Below, piece by piece: positions 24,162-32,742 of a stretch of 64,000 nt of DNA. The stretch lies in assembly GCA_034933245.1 (NCBI GenBank), contig JAYFNX010000015.1, positions 1 through 64,000 of the forward strand. The letters run 5' to 3'. The stretch comes from Pelethousia sp034933245 (GTDB taxonomy: Bacteria; Bacillota; Clostridia; Christensenellales; CAG-138). The translations under genes and the position numbers were made by a program. The notes beneath the pieces are model-generated. The model saw nothing but the letters and a program-made list of their open reading frames with translations. It ran no database searches and had not been told where the DNA came from. Positions within the stretch are counted from its first letter, which is position 1. Each line of letters starts with the position of its first letter.

Positions 24162-26021
24162 CTATTCGGCCGGCGTAGAAGCCGGCTTGACATAATTCCG
24201 CAAGTAGTTCAAATCCACCCCATAAATCAGGCCGCCCCGGGTTCCCACCACCACCATGTTGTTAAACACGGCGGGAGAAGCCTCCACGTTGCTGCCCAGG
24301 CTCATCTCGTTAATAATCTCGCCGCTCTGGCCGTCGACCAGGTGGATGTAGCCGGATTTGTTGCACTGAATGAGATACCCTTTGCCCGCGGTATCATATA
24401 CCGCCACCGGGGAAGACCAAGGATACCCCGCAAAGTTGCACTCCCATTTCACGCTCATATCCGCCGTATTAAGGGCCACCAATTTGCCTTTCATGCCTTC
24501 CGTCATTGCCACAGGCACAAAGATGAGCCCTTCCAGGTCATGCTCGCCAATGGCCAATGTGCCTTGCACACCGCCGGATACCTGGTTGGGGGAGCCGATG
24601 GTCTGGCAATGGTAATCCGTGTTTTTAGCCACGATCTCCCCTGTTACCGCATCAATTTTCCAGATGGGGATAACCGCGGTGCTGTTCTCCTTTGCCCGCC
24701 AGCCTGGGTGGAAGGAGGTGGAGGTATATACATAAGGATGCTTATCCGGCCCCTCCAGCGCAAGCACAGGCGTGCAGTTGGTATCGTCCAGCGTATCCTG
24801 CACCCAAACGGCCTTCATGGTGTTTAGATCCAGGCAGATCATATGGCCGCCGTTATCCGTAAAAATGGCGTGTCCCCGCCATAGGATGGCACTGTCCTCA
24901 ATGCCCAGCCACCAGCCTTCCGTGCCATCCGCCGTGGCTTTGGAAAGGTTTCGGGTTCCCTTATAATGCCACTTCACCGTTTCCGGAGCGATCGAGATCG
25001 TGCCCGCGCTCTGGTCATACTGGGTATTGAGCTTAATGGTATAGAGGATACCCGATTCGCCGGGATATATGAGCGTATCCGTTTCCGCATCCACCAAGGC
25101 CGAACTGTCGAAGTAGGAAAGATCCCGCAGGGCGAACCCATCCTGGGAGCCGAATTCATAGAGGATCTTCCCATCGATGAGACTGATGATAAAAGCCCGG
25201 CTGCTCCCTTTGCCTGCGGTGGGGCTATCATCCCCGCTCCCCACATACATGAGGGGATACCCACGCGGGTCCAAAGCGCCGGCGCCTTTAAAGGGGAAGC
25301 CCATGTTGATGGGGTCCCGGGTTTTCTCGCCCGTATACAGGTTCAAGAAATAGATATGCCCATCCATGGTAGCATAAATTATCTCCACCAGATCCGGGTC
25401 GTTCTTGGCCGCGTCATAAAGGTTCATGATGCGCTTGGTGGCTTCCGGCCATTTTACCAGAAGGGGTTGGCCCGTCCAACCGCAACCCGTCCAACTGCCG
25501 CTACCGTACATTTTCGTGAGGCTGCCCACGGAAAAAGTCCAAGGTTCGCTTCTCTGCCCCGTGAAGTCTACGGTGCCGTAGGCGGCGGAATTTCGGAAAT
25601 TATTGCCCCGGAAGGTGATCACGCCCTCCAGTTCCGTATACTTTTCCCCCTCCAGCAGATCGATGGCTTCCGCCCGGTTATAGCTGGCTGTCTGCGCGCC
25701 ATTTTCCTCAATCGCCTCTTCCAGTCCAAAGTCGCTGGGGTTCGTGCCATCCACCGGCGCCGGATTAAAGGCAGGCACAGGCGTGGGCGTAGGCTCCGGC
25801 GTTTCCTCGGGCTCAAGCGCAGGTGTTTGTTTATTGAACAGGCCGCCGATCAAACCCGGTTTGCTTTCCTCATCCGAATCGGGCTTAACCGCTACGCAGG
25901 ATTTAACCACCAGCACCGCCATTGCGATAACCGCAAGCAGCAGCACCAAGAGCAAAATAACCCGTCCAACATGCACCCGCACCCGGCGGCGCCTTCTTCG
26001 CTTACCCGTTTGAGAACCCAT
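24162..26021 (-). CDS. Membrane-anchored PQQ-like beta-propeller protein
   Basis: A 619-aa exported protein. A basic N-terminus (GKRRRRRRVRVHVGR) precedes one transmembrane helix (about residues 20-42), then a Pro/Glu/Thr-rich linker with a PTPTPVP run. The rest is a beta-propeller of PQQ-type repeats: MDGHIYFLNLYTGEKT, DGKILYEFGSQDG, VDGQSGEIINEMSL and the closing VGTRGGLIYGVDLNYL. Tryptophan-docking repeats suggest a seven- or eight-blade fold. No enzyme residues can be assigned; it may be a surface scaffold or binding protein. The ATG at 26021 has GAGGT 7 bases upstream. Confidence 0.83.
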   Translation of the reverse strand: MGSQTGKRRRRRRVRVHVGRVILLLVLLLAVIAMAVLVVKSCVAVKPDSDEESKPGLIGGLFNKQTPALEPEETPEPTPTPVPAFNPAPVDGTNPSDFGLEEAIEENGAQTASYNRAEAIDLLEGEKYTELEGVITFRGNNFRNSAAYGTVDFTGQRSEPWTFSVGSLTKMYGSGSWTGCGWTGQPLLVKWPEATKRIMNLYDAAKNDPDLVEIIYATMDGHIYFLNLYTGEKTRDPINMGFPFKGAGALDPRGYPLMYVGSGDDSPTAGKGSSRAFIISLIDGKILYEFGSQDGFALRDLSYFDSSALVDAETDTLIYPGESGILYTIKLNTQYDQSAGTISIAPETVKWHYKGTRNLSKATADGTEGWWLGIEDSAILWRGHAIFTDNGGHMICLDLNTMKAVWVQDTLDDTNCTPVLALEGPDKHPYVYTSTSFHPGWRAKENSTAVIPIWKIDAVTGEIVAKNTDYHCQTIGSPNQVSGGVQGTLAIGEHDLEGLIFVPVAMTEGMKGKLVALNTADMSVKWECNFAGYPWSSPVAVYDTAGKGYLIQCNKSGYIHLVDGQSGEIINEMSLGSNVEASPAVFNNMVVVGTRGGLIYGVDLNYLRNYVKPASTPAE

Positions 26022-26064
26022 TTGTTTACCTCGTTTTATTGTAGATAATTTCATTGCCTGTTAA

Positions 26065-26093
26065 ATTATACCCCACTTGCATCCATCAGACAA
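26065..26093 (-). promoter_or_regulatory. Promoter of the propeller-hflX-kinase operon
   Basis: Minus-strand -35 TTGTCT (26093-26088), 17-base spacer, -10 TATAAT (26070-26065). Confidence 0.72.
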
Positions 26094-26132
26094 GCGCGCG
26101 GGACTCATGTGCCATGAATATTATGTAAACGT

Positions 26133-26170
26133 ATGCAAAGGGCCTCCGATAAACCGAAGGCCCTTTGCAT
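26133..26170 (-). terminator. Hairpin downstream of the Arg-rich membrane peptide gene
   Basis: A 13-bp perfect stem (26133-26145 with 26158-26170) and a 12-base loop. No strong T-run follows on either side, so it may be a weak terminator or an RNA 3' end. Confidence 0.6.
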
Positions 26171-26226
26171 GGCGCTTATTAAATTTATATTATCCCGTGG
26201 GAAGGGATACGAAGAAAAACAGGCCT

Positions 26227-26436
26227 TCAGGCTGCCAGGGAATCATCCATTGTGGAAATATAAAGTGCCCGCCTGCGGCGTTGCGCCTGCCGGCCGGCCT
26301 GCCGCATTGCCCGCCGCCGGGCGGCAAAGGCGCGGCGCCGCCGTTCTTGGGCGGCCTCCCGGAAGGAAAAGGCGCCTAAAAGCCCCAGCAAAATACCGGG
26401 AAGCATAAAAGTAAAGAACAGCCCAAAGTAATTCAT
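26227..26436 (-). CDS. 69-aa membrane peptide with Arg-rich tail, function unknown
   Basis: AGGAGG precedes the ATG at 26436. The N-terminus is a single transmembrane helix (MNYFGLFFTFMLPGILLGLLGAF in part). The middle is extremely arginine-rich (ERRRRAFAARRRAMRQAG, then RRRRAL) and would lie in the cytoplasm. I do not recognise a family. A consensus SigA promoter drives it, and its promoter region is shared with the divergent HTH/S24 regulator. It could be a stress- or damage-induced peptide under that regulator; this is inferred from arrangement only. Confidence 0.6.
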   Translation of the reverse strand: MNYFGLFFTFMLPGILLGLLGAFSFREAAQERRRRAFAARRRAMRQAGRQAQRRRRALYISTMDDSLAA

Positions 26437-26517
26437 AAGTATCCTCCTGGGATATTTCAAAGAATTTTTAAGTTTCCAGCATCGTCCTTCAAAGTTTCCT
26501 GTGTTCTTATTAGGGCC

Positions 26518-26546
26518 ATTATAATATCTTTTTAAGATACTGTCAA
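26518..26546 (-). promoter_or_regulatory. Consensus promoter with internal dyad for the Arg-rich peptide
   Basis: Minus-strand -35 TTGACA (26546-26541) and -10 TATAAT (26523-26518) are both perfect, with a 17-base spacer. The spacer itself reads GTATCTT-AAA-AAGATAT, a near-perfect inverted repeat, so a repressor bound here would block the promoter. Confidence 0.8.
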
Positions 26547-26587
26547 TGCTATTTTTGGCAATTTGTAGATATGTTTTTGATTTCATC

Positions 26588-26616
26588 TTGTTTTTTGTTT
26601 CTGTTTGAGATACAAT
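26588..26616 (+). promoter_or_regulatory. Promoter of the HTH/S24 regulator
   Basis: Plus-strand TTGTTT (26588-26593) and TACAAT (26611-26616) with a 17-base spacer. AGATAC elements at 26607-26613 and 26621-26627 overlap or flank the -10, which fits autoregulation. Confidence 0.55.
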
Positions 26617-26651
26617 CAACAAGATACCTTTGAATTGTTTAAGGAGGCTAT

Positions 26652-27290
26652 ATGAACCGTTTAAAAGAGCTGCGGCGCGCCCATGGGCTTACCCAGGAGG
26701 ATGTTGCGCAAACCGTAGGGGTGCAAAAGGCAGCCATTTGTAAATATGAAACGGACCGTGTTTCCATTCCCCCGGATACCCTTATGATTCTATGTGATTT
26801 TTTCGGTGTTTCGGCGGATTATATGCTATGCCGTGCGCAGAGCGCCGGCCATCCTCTTTCTAAAACAACGGCTTCTCTTTCCGGGCTTTTTCTTCCCAAC
26901 GATGATGCGGTGGTTGGCGTGCCGCTTGTAGGCCGGGTGCATGCGGGGCTCCCCATGCTCGCGAATGAAAACATAACCGAATATGTTCCCCTTCCCGCCG
27001 CAGATGTTCGCGCCGGGGATTACTTCTATATGGAAGTAGAAGGGGATTGTATGATAGGCGCATGCATCCCGGAAGGCGCGCTTGTGCTTGTGCGTATACA
27101 GGACCGTGTGGAAAACGGCCAGATCGCCGTGGTACGCTTGGGGGACGAGGTGCTTCTGCGCAAGGTGAAATGGGTAAGCGGGCAACTGGTGCTCATTCCG
27201 GCCAACACCCGCTATGAACCCATCATTGTGGCCGGAGGGGATGTGCAGATTATCGGGCGGGTCGTAGAAGTTCGCATCCGGGGGCTATGA
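26652..27290 (+). CDS. HTH (XRE) regulator with LexA/S24-like C-terminal domain
   Basis: A 212-aa transcription factor. The N-terminal helix-turn-helix (residues 3-58, LKELRRAHGLTQEDVAQTVG and ISIPPDTL-like end) is of the XRE/Cro type, not LexA's winged type. The C-terminal half resembles the S24 self-cleavage domain: PLVGRVHAGLPMLANENI contains an Ala98-Gly99 bond at the LexA cleavage position. The nucleophile motif GDSM is GDCM here (Cys133), and the Lys position is Arg160 followed by Lys161. It may be a non-cleaving or Cys-based sensor. It faces the Arg-rich peptide gene across a shared control region. No phage genes are nearby. Confidence 0.86.
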   Translation: MNRLKELRRAHGLTQEDVAQTVGVQKAAICKYETDRVSIPPDTLMILCDFFGVSADYMLCRAQSAGHPLSKTTASLSGLFLPNDDAVVGVPLVGRVHAGLPMLANENITEYVPLPAADVRAGDYFYMEVEGDCMIGACIPEGALVLVRIQDRVENGQIAVVRLGDEVLLRKVKWVSGQLVLIPANTRYEPIIVAGGDVQIIGRVVEVRIRGL

Positions 27291-27343
27291 GAATGATTTC
27301 CCTTGTGATATGCTACTATTATCAACTATTTTGAGGTGTGAGA

Positions 27344-28429
27344 ATGAGCAAGGTTTTATTTGCCCCCTTGGGGTTTACCCGCTATGATATTGACCAAACC
27401 CTCCCTGCCCGTTTTGAACGGCTTTTGAAAAAGAGCGAAATTGCGGACATGGTGCAGGGCAAAACAGTGGCCGTTAAAATCCATGTGGGTGACAGGATGA
27501 CGTATTCTACAATCCCCCCCATTTTTCTGCGCATTCTGGTCGGGTTTATAAGGGATCATGGCGGAGATTGCTTCGTATGCGACCATGCCGTGGCCGAGCG
27601 ACAGCCTCAAAACCGGGGTTACACCGAATCCATCCTGGGTTGCCCGGTTCTGGATGACTGTGGCCACCTGCAAAAATATTATTATACGAAGGAAGTGGAT
27701 TTTCGTTCTTTCCGCCATGTGGACATTGCGGGCTATATTCACGATGCCGATGTTCTCATCGACTTCTCGCACGTGAAAGGCCATGGGTGCTGTGCCTATG
27801 GCGGCGCCTGCAAAAACATTGCCATGGGATGTGTTACAACCCGCACGCGCCAGGAGCAGCATTCTTTGGAGGGAGGCCTCATATGGGAGGAAGATAAATG
27901 CGTGCACTGCAATGCCTGTGTGGAAGGCTGTAACCACCATGCCAACGGCTTCGCGGAGGACGGGCAATATCGGGTGGATTATCACAACTGCACCCTTTGC
28001 CGGCATTGTCTTAAGGTGTGTCCTACAGGCGCTATTTCCGCCACGGATCATAATTATGCCGATTTTCAGCAAGGCTTGGCGCTCTGCACCAAAACGGTGC
28101 TGGATACCTTTGCTCCCGGCCACGTATATTACCTAAACCTCCTCACGCAAATTACCATCCTATGTGACTGTTGGGGGCTCACGACCCCGGGGTTGGTTCC
28201 GGATATCGGCCTGATGGGCTCCACGGATATTGTCTCCATCGAGCAGGCCTCGTTGGATGCCATCAAGGTGGAAAACCTGATCCCCGCGGGCCTTCCCCAA
28301 GGTTTTCCGCTGGGTGACCATGGCCATCTCTTCGAGCGTATTCATGGCAAAGATCCCTTTGTGCAAATTGCCATGCTGGAAAAATACGGTTTGGGCACCA
28401 GCGCATATGATCTAGTGGAAATAAAGTAG
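27344..28429 (+). CDS. DUF362 protein with 4Fe-4S ferredoxin domain
   Basis: A 361-aa cytoplasmic iron-sulfur protein. The DUF362 core has VAVKIHVGDRMTYSTIPP near residue 44, IDFSHVKGHGCCAYGGACKNIAMG near 142 and later metal-binding-like histidines. A two-cluster ferredoxin insert lies around residues 184-228 (CVHCNACVEGCNHHA and CTLCRHCLKVCPTGAIS). DUF362 proteins are common in anaerobes and probably carry electrons or assist metal enzymes; the partner is unknown. The ATG at 27344 has GAGGTG upstream. It is followed by a strong terminator shared with the convergent dehydrogenase gene. Confidence 0.9.
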   Translation: MSKVLFAPLGFTRYDIDQTLPARFERLLKKSEIADMVQGKTVAVKIHVGDRMTYSTIPPIFLRILVGFIRDHGGDCFVCDHAVAERQPQNRGYTESILGCPVLDDCGHLQKYYYTKEVDFRSFRHVDIAGYIHDADVLIDFSHVKGHGCCAYGGACKNIAMGCVTTRTRQEQHSLEGGLIWEEDKCVHCNACVEGCNHHANGFAEDGQYRVDYHNCTLCRHCLKVCPTGAISATDHNYADFQQGLALCTKTVLDTFAPGHVYYLNLLTQITILCDCWGLTTPGLVPDIGLMGSTDIVSIEQASLDAIKVENLIPAGLPQGFPLGDHGHLFERIHGKDPFVQIAMLEKYGLGTSAYDLVEIK

Positions 28430-28472
28430 ATACGGATTAGCATGAACCCGATTACCGGCATGTATAAACTTC

Positions 28473-28509
28473 AAAACCGGAAGGCGTAACATTGGCGCCT
28501 TCCGGTTTT
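28473..28509. terminator. Bidirectional terminator between the DUF362 and alcohol dehydrogenase genes
   Basis: A 14-bp perfect stem (28473-28486 with 28496-28509), 9-base loop. The plus side ends in GGTTTTC and the minus side in GGTTTTG. Confidence 0.85.
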
Positions 28510-28539
28510 CTTGGCTTATGAATAGAATGGGAAAGGTCT

Positions 28540-29715
28540 TTATAGAGCCAGTCGGTATATTTCCTCTATTTTTTCTTGATCCAAGGGAATGATGCACGGC
28601 AGAACGATTTTTCCGTCTTCGGTGCAGTTTGCCGCCAAGGTGGGAATCTGCTTTTCCGTAAAGCCCATCTCCCCAAGGCGGGTCGGCATACCGATGGAGC
28701 GGAAGTATGTCTCCGTCCGTTCGATGCCCGCCTGGGCCGTGCGTTCGGGATGATAAAAATCCATCTCGCATCCCCAAATTCGCACCGCGTATTGGGAAAA
28801 CCGCGCTAAGTCATAGCGGTAAAGGTATTTCATATACGCAGGCCAGATCACGGCCAGCCCGGCCCCATGGGTTACCGTGGTATCCATCGCGCTCATTTCT
28901 TGCTGCAAACGATGGGCGCCCATAAAATATTTACGGCCGGTGCTCATAAGACCGTTGTGGGAAAGCGTACCCGCCCACATAAGGGTGGCGCGGGCTTCAT
29001 AATCCCTTGGATCCTGCAGCGCTTTGCGGCCCGCGGCAATGACCGATCGCAGCAGCGCCTCCGCCATGCCGTCCAGCAGCGCATTTTCGCCGCTAAGGGA
29101 AATATAGCGTTCCGCCGTGTGCATCATGATATCGGTAATCCCCGCCGCCGTTTGGTAGGGCGGCAAGGTATAGGTTAGTTCAGGATTGAGGATGGCAAAA
29201 CAAGGCCGGTTCAGCGGGCTGGAGAACCCCAGCTTCCTGCCCAGCTCTTCGTTGGTGAGCACAGCAGATTCGCTGCCCTCGCTCCCCGTGGCGGAAATGG
29301 TTAAAATCACCCCCAATGGGAGAGCTTTCTCAGCCTGCACCTCCCGTTTTACAATCGCCCAGGGGTCCGCCCCCGTGCCCACGGCTATGGCCGCCAGTTT
29401 GGCGGAATCGATTACGCTGCCTCCACCCACGGCCAGGATAAAATCCACTCCATTTTCGCGGATAACCTCCACGGTTTTTCGGCAAAATGCCAAATCGGGA
29501 TTTGCCTTTACGCCGCCCAACTCCACATAGTCCACGCCGGCATCCCGAAGACTGCCCGTAACCTGCCCATACAGCCCGGTGGAAAAAATACTGCCGGAGC
29601 CATAATACAATAAGATCTTTTTCGCCCCTGCTTTTTTTAGGATCTCTCCTGCCTGCAGATGCGTATCCTTACCAAAATAAAATTTTGTGGGTGTACAAAA
29701 TACAAAGTTATCCAT
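28540..29715 (-). CDS. Iron-containing alcohol dehydrogenase (butanol dehydrogenase type)
   Basis: A 391-aa group III alcohol dehydrogenase that would reduce aldehydes with NAD(P)H. It begins FVFCTPTKFYFGKDTH, as in the BDH/YqhD branch. The nucleotide site is AVGGGSVIDSAK (about residues 95-106). Candidate metal ligands are in IMMHTAERY, GAHRLQQEMSAMD and VTHGAGLAVIWPAYM. Length is typical. It follows a small EamA-like gene on the same strand with a 52-base gap. Possible role is disposal of sugar-derived aldehydes or fermentation; the substrate is not readable from sequence. Confidence 0.93.
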   Translation of the reverse strand: MDNFVFCTPTKFYFGKDTHLQAGEILKKAGAKKILLYYGSGSIFSTGLYGQVTGSLRDAGVDYVELGGVKANPDLAFCRKTVEVIRENGVDFILAVGGGSVIDSAKLAAIAVGTGADPWAIVKREVQAEKALPLGVILTISATGSEGSESAVLTNEELGRKLGFSSPLNRPCFAILNPELTYTLPPYQTAAGITDIMMHTAERYISLSGENALLDGMAEALLRSVIAAGRKALQDPRDYEARATLMWAGTLSHNGLMSTGRKYFMGAHRLQQEMSAMDTTVTHGAGLAVIWPAYMKYLYRYDLARFSQYAVRIWGCEMDFYHPERTAQAGIERTETYFRSIGMPTRLGEMGFTEKQIPTLAANCTEDGKIVLPCIIPLDQEKIEEIYRLAL

Positions 29716-29767
29716 AATCTTCCTTTCCCGCTTCTCCGGTTTTATTGCAACCTACCCATCAGACTCC

Positions 29768-30196
29768 TTAGCTGTTGATAATGGCCAAACCCGCCAAGCA
29801 TAAAACAACGCCCATCACTTGCTTAATCCCCAGCGTTTCTTTATAAAGCGAAACGCCAATAATGAGCAGCGCCACCGCTACCGTTATGTTGCACACCAAG
29901 GACCCCAAGCTTATCTTCCATCCCGCTCGGTAAAGGTAAAGATTGCCAGCCTCCAGCCCCACGATGACCAAGCCCAGAACATAACTGGCCCAGTTCAGGC
30001 TTTTAAGATTCCGCAGGATATCATGGCCACCTCCTGCCGAGGCTACATACATAACCAGCGTAAAAGCCGCGCTCACCAGGTAAGTAACGGTGAGGGATAG
30101 AAAAGCGTTGATGTTTTGCGGGGTTTCCTTAGCGCTGATATGGTAGAGCACGTTGCTCCCAACCACAAGTAACGCGGGCCAAATAGAATTCCACAT
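29768..30196 (-). CDS. Single-domain EamA/DMT-family membrane protein
   Basis: A 142-aa protein with four to five transmembrane helices, equal to one EamA repeat. It shows the closing pattern GSLVCNITVAVALLIIGVSL-YKE-LGIKQVMGVVLCLAGLAIIN typical of half-size DMT transporters, which probably work as dimers. The ATG at 30196 has GGAG 10 bases upstream. The frame continues open to 30430, but that part is basic, unlike the family, and contains the region past the gal terminator. Substrate unknown. Confidence 0.78.
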   Translation of the reverse strand: MWNSIWPALLVVGSNVLYHISAKETPQNINAFLSLTVTYLVSAAFTLVMYVASAGGGHDILRNLKSLNWASYVLGLVIVGLEAGNLYLYRAGWKISLGSLVCNITVAVALLIIGVSLYKETLGIKQVMGVVLCLAGLAIINS

Positions 30197-30385
30197 GGGT
30201 ACGATTCTCCTGTCTATTTTGCGGGCGCGCTTATGCCGGCATATTCGAAACATGCGGCGGCCTGAATGCCATCGACGCCCGCAAACGAACCCACGAAAGG
30301 GATTCCTTAAGGCCTGCTTCCATTTCACAGCCAGGTACGCGCCCGTCCTTGCGCTGAATAGCGTATTTTTTATTATAATATATGG

Positions 30386-30433
30386 GCTATGGATATGGGA
30401 AGGCAGAATTTCCCGCCTTCCCATATCCATAGC
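30386..30433 (-). terminator. Very strong hairpin closing the gal operon
   Basis: A 19-bp perfect stem (30386-30404 with 30415-30433), loop of 10 bases, 14 bases past the galE stop. The sequence after the stem on the minus strand is AT-rich but not a pure T-run. Confidence 0.8.
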
Positions 30434-30447
30434 TGCCCGTAGGTTGC

Positions 30448-31446
30448 TTATACACCGTACCCGTTTGGATGATGCTTATGCCAGTTCCATGCAGTCGAAA
30501 GAATGGTATGCAGGCCATCCCGGGTGGGCTTCCATCCCAAAACCGATTTTACTTTTTCGCTGGATGCCACAAGCTGGGCCGGGTCTCCCCGCCGCCGGTC
30601 TACAACCTTGGATGGAATGGATGCGCCCACCACAGCCTCCGCTGCGGCAATAACCTCCTTAACGGTAAATCCCACTCCATTCCCCAAGTTGAATATGTTG
30701 CTTCTTTCGCCTGCAAGCAAATAGTCCGCTGCCAGCAGATGGGCCTGTGCCAAATCCACCACATGGATATAATCCCGCACACAGGTTCCGTCCCGCGTGG
30801 GATAATCCTCTCCAAAGATGCTGATATACGGCCGTTTCCCGTTGGGCACCTCCAGAATAAGGGGGATAAGATGGGATTCCGGGCTGTGTGCTTCGCCAAT
30901 TTGCCCATTCTCATGGGCCCCGCAGGCATTAAAGTACCGTAGGGACACATATCGAAGCCCATAGGCGCCGGCGGCCCAATGCATCATCTGCTCCATGGTC
31001 AACTTGGTCCCACCATAGGCGCTGGTAGGTTCTGTTGGATCGCTCTCCAAAATAGGGATGTTCCTAGGCTCACCATAGGTGGCGGCTGTGGAGGAAAATA
31101 CGATGTTCTTCACGCCATGCTCCAGCATGGAAGCCAGCAATACCCGGGTACCGTTTACATTATTATCATAATAGTTCAAGGGGATCTCCATGCTCTCGCC
31201 CACCTGGGAATATGCGGCAAAATGGATCACCGCGTTGATGGGTTCCCGCTCAAACAGGTTATCCAAAAAGGCTTTGTCCCGAATATCGCCCTGGTAAAAT
31301 TTCGCGGCAGGGTCCACGGCTTGTGGAAATCCTGTTTCCAGGTTATCCACCACCACCACCTCAGCCCCGCTTTCGATGAGCGCCTTCACAGCATGGGAAC
31401 CGATATAACCGGCGCCTCCCGGCACCAAAATGCGTTTGTTTGACAT
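30448..31446 (-). CDS. galE: UDP-glucose 4-epimerase
   Basis: GalE interconverts UDP-galactose and UDP-glucose using tightly bound NAD. The 332-aa product opens with the Rossmann motif GGAGYIGSHAVKAL. It has VIHFAAYSQVGES near residue 73, the catalytic serine block FSSTAATYGEP and the catalytic YGGTK pair (near residue 146). The sugar-binding YFNACGAH and NLGNGVGFTVKEV segments are present. Length is typical for the Leloir enzyme. It is the last gene of the mgl-gal operon and lies 3 bases after the galK stop. Confidence 0.97.
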   Translation of the reverse strand: MSNKRILVPGGAGYIGSHAVKALIESGAEVVVVDNLETGFPQAVDPAAKFYQGDIRDKAFLDNLFEREPINAVIHFAAYSQVGESMEIPLNYYDNNVNGTRVLLASMLEHGVKNIVFSSTAATYGEPRNIPILESDPTEPTSAYGGTKLTMEQMMHWAAGAYGLRYVSLRYFNACGAHENGQIGEAHSPESHLIPLILEVPNGKRPYISIFGEDYPTRDGTCVRDYIHVVDLAQAHLLAADYLLAGERSNIFNLGNGVGFTVKEVIAAAEAVVGASIPSKVVDRRRGDPAQLVASSEKVKSVLGWKPTRDGLHTILSTAWNWHKHHPNGYGV

Positions 31447-31449
31447 GGG

Positions 31450-32736
31450 TTAACCCTCCTCCTTTAAAAGATACCCGCCCACAGGCCGAATGTGCAACCT
31501 GCTGCAGCAATCGTGTCCAAAGGCCGCTTGCATTCTTTTCTCATAGGCGCCGCAAAGCCTGTGGGGCACCAGCGCCTGCATGGTTCCTGCAAAGCCGCCG
31601 CCTTGAATGCGCCAAGCTCCCTTGCCGCCCAGCACCTCTTCGCTCAGCGCCAGGGCCAAGGCCACGCTGCGCTCCTCCGCCATGGGCGCGGGGTATACGT
31701 TTTGCAGCCGGTTCATGCTGGAAGCGCCGGAAGCTAACATAATGGCCTTATATGCCTCCACATTCCGTGCTCCCACGGCCGCGCCCATTTCTACGGTCCG
31801 TTTCTCCTCCCCGAAAAAATGCATGGCCCGCAGCAGCGCCCTGTCCGATACACTCCCCCGCAGGTTCCCCAGCCGGTCATAGAAGTCTTCGGCGTTCACT
31901 TGCCTGAGCACACGTTTTCCAAAGCAGGCCGCCACTTGCTCCATATCCGCGGGGATGGCCGCATATTCCTCCGTAAGCCCCGCATGGCTTCCCCCTGCGT
32001 TCACCACATACAGGGCGTGGCCCATGGCGTCAAAGTCACACTGGATACGCTCCACGCCGGGCTTTGCAGGGTCCTTCAAATCCAATGCCGCTGCTCCGCC
32101 CACGGCGGAAGCCAGCTGATCCATCAGCCCGCAGGGCTTGCCGAAATACCGATTCTCCGCGAACTGGCCCGTTTGCGCAATGCATACCGCTGGAATGCTT
32201 CCTTTGTTGTACAAATGGCTGAAAATGCTGCCGATGAGCACCTCCAAGGCCGCAGAGGAAGAGAGGCCGCTCCCTGCCGGCACATCGGAAGTCACATAGG
32301 CGTCAAACCCTCCCACCGTATAGCCAAGCTCCCCAAGGCGGGCGGCCATACCCCGAAGGAGAGCCGTCGTGGTTCCTTTCTCCTTTTCCTTAGAAGAAAG
32401 CTCCCCAAGCTCCAGCTCCTGGCGGCCATATCCCCGGCTTTCCAGCCGGATGCGTCCGTCCATCCTGGGAGATGCCACAGCCAATATATCCAATGTAACG
32501 GCGGCAGCCAAAATATGGCCATTCTGGTGGTCCGTATGGTTGCCGCAAAGCTCCGTCCGGCCCGGGGCGGAAAGGATGCATGCGGGAGACTCCGTACCGA
32601 AGCTCTCTTCAAACGCCCGGAGGGCCCCTAGGTGCCGCTCCCGCTGCGCCTCCCCCTCCCCTGCATAAAGCCAGTCCCATTGGGCATCGTATGTTTGGCT
32701 TTTTATTTCCTCCGTCCATTCCTTGGGCAGTCGCAT
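31450..32736 (-). CDS. galK: Galactokinase
   Basis: GalK phosphorylates galactose at C1 with ATP. The 428-aa GHMP kinase has the galactokinase signature GRTELCGNHTDHQNG (about residues 59-73), the ATP loop PAGSGLSSSAALEV (about 153-166) and the third GHMP motif near the end (WRIQGGGFAGTMQALVP). FGKPCGLMDQLASAVGG carries the catalytic Asp region. It is slightly longer than the E. coli enzyme at the N-terminus. It lies 6 bases after the GH13 gene stop and 3 before galE. galT is absent from the window. Confidence 0.95.
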   Translation of the reverse strand: MRLPKEWTEEIKSQTYDAQWDWLYAGEGEAQRERHLGALRAFEESFGTESPACILSAPGRTELCGNHTDHQNGHILAAAVTLDILAVASPRMDGRIRLESRGYGRQELELGELSSKEKEKGTTTALLRGMAARLGELGYTVGGFDAYVTSDVPAGSGLSSSAALEVLIGSIFSHLYNKGSIPAVCIAQTGQFAENRYFGKPCGLMDQLASAVGGAAALDLKDPAKPGVERIQCDFDAMGHALYVVNAGGSHAGLTEEYAAIPADMEQVAACFGKRVLRQVNAEDFYDRLGNLRGSVSDRALLRAMHFFGEEKRTVEMGAAVGARNVEAYKAIMLASGASSMNRLQNVYPAPMAEERSVALALALSEEVLGGKGAWRIQGGGFAGTMQALVPHRLCGAYEKRMQAAFGHDCCSRLHIRPVGGYLLKEEG

Positions 32737-32742
32737 GGTCTT

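Noticed and set aside
26652..27290. Prophage repressor marking a prophage
   Set aside because: No integrase, terminase or structural genes occur anywhere in the window.
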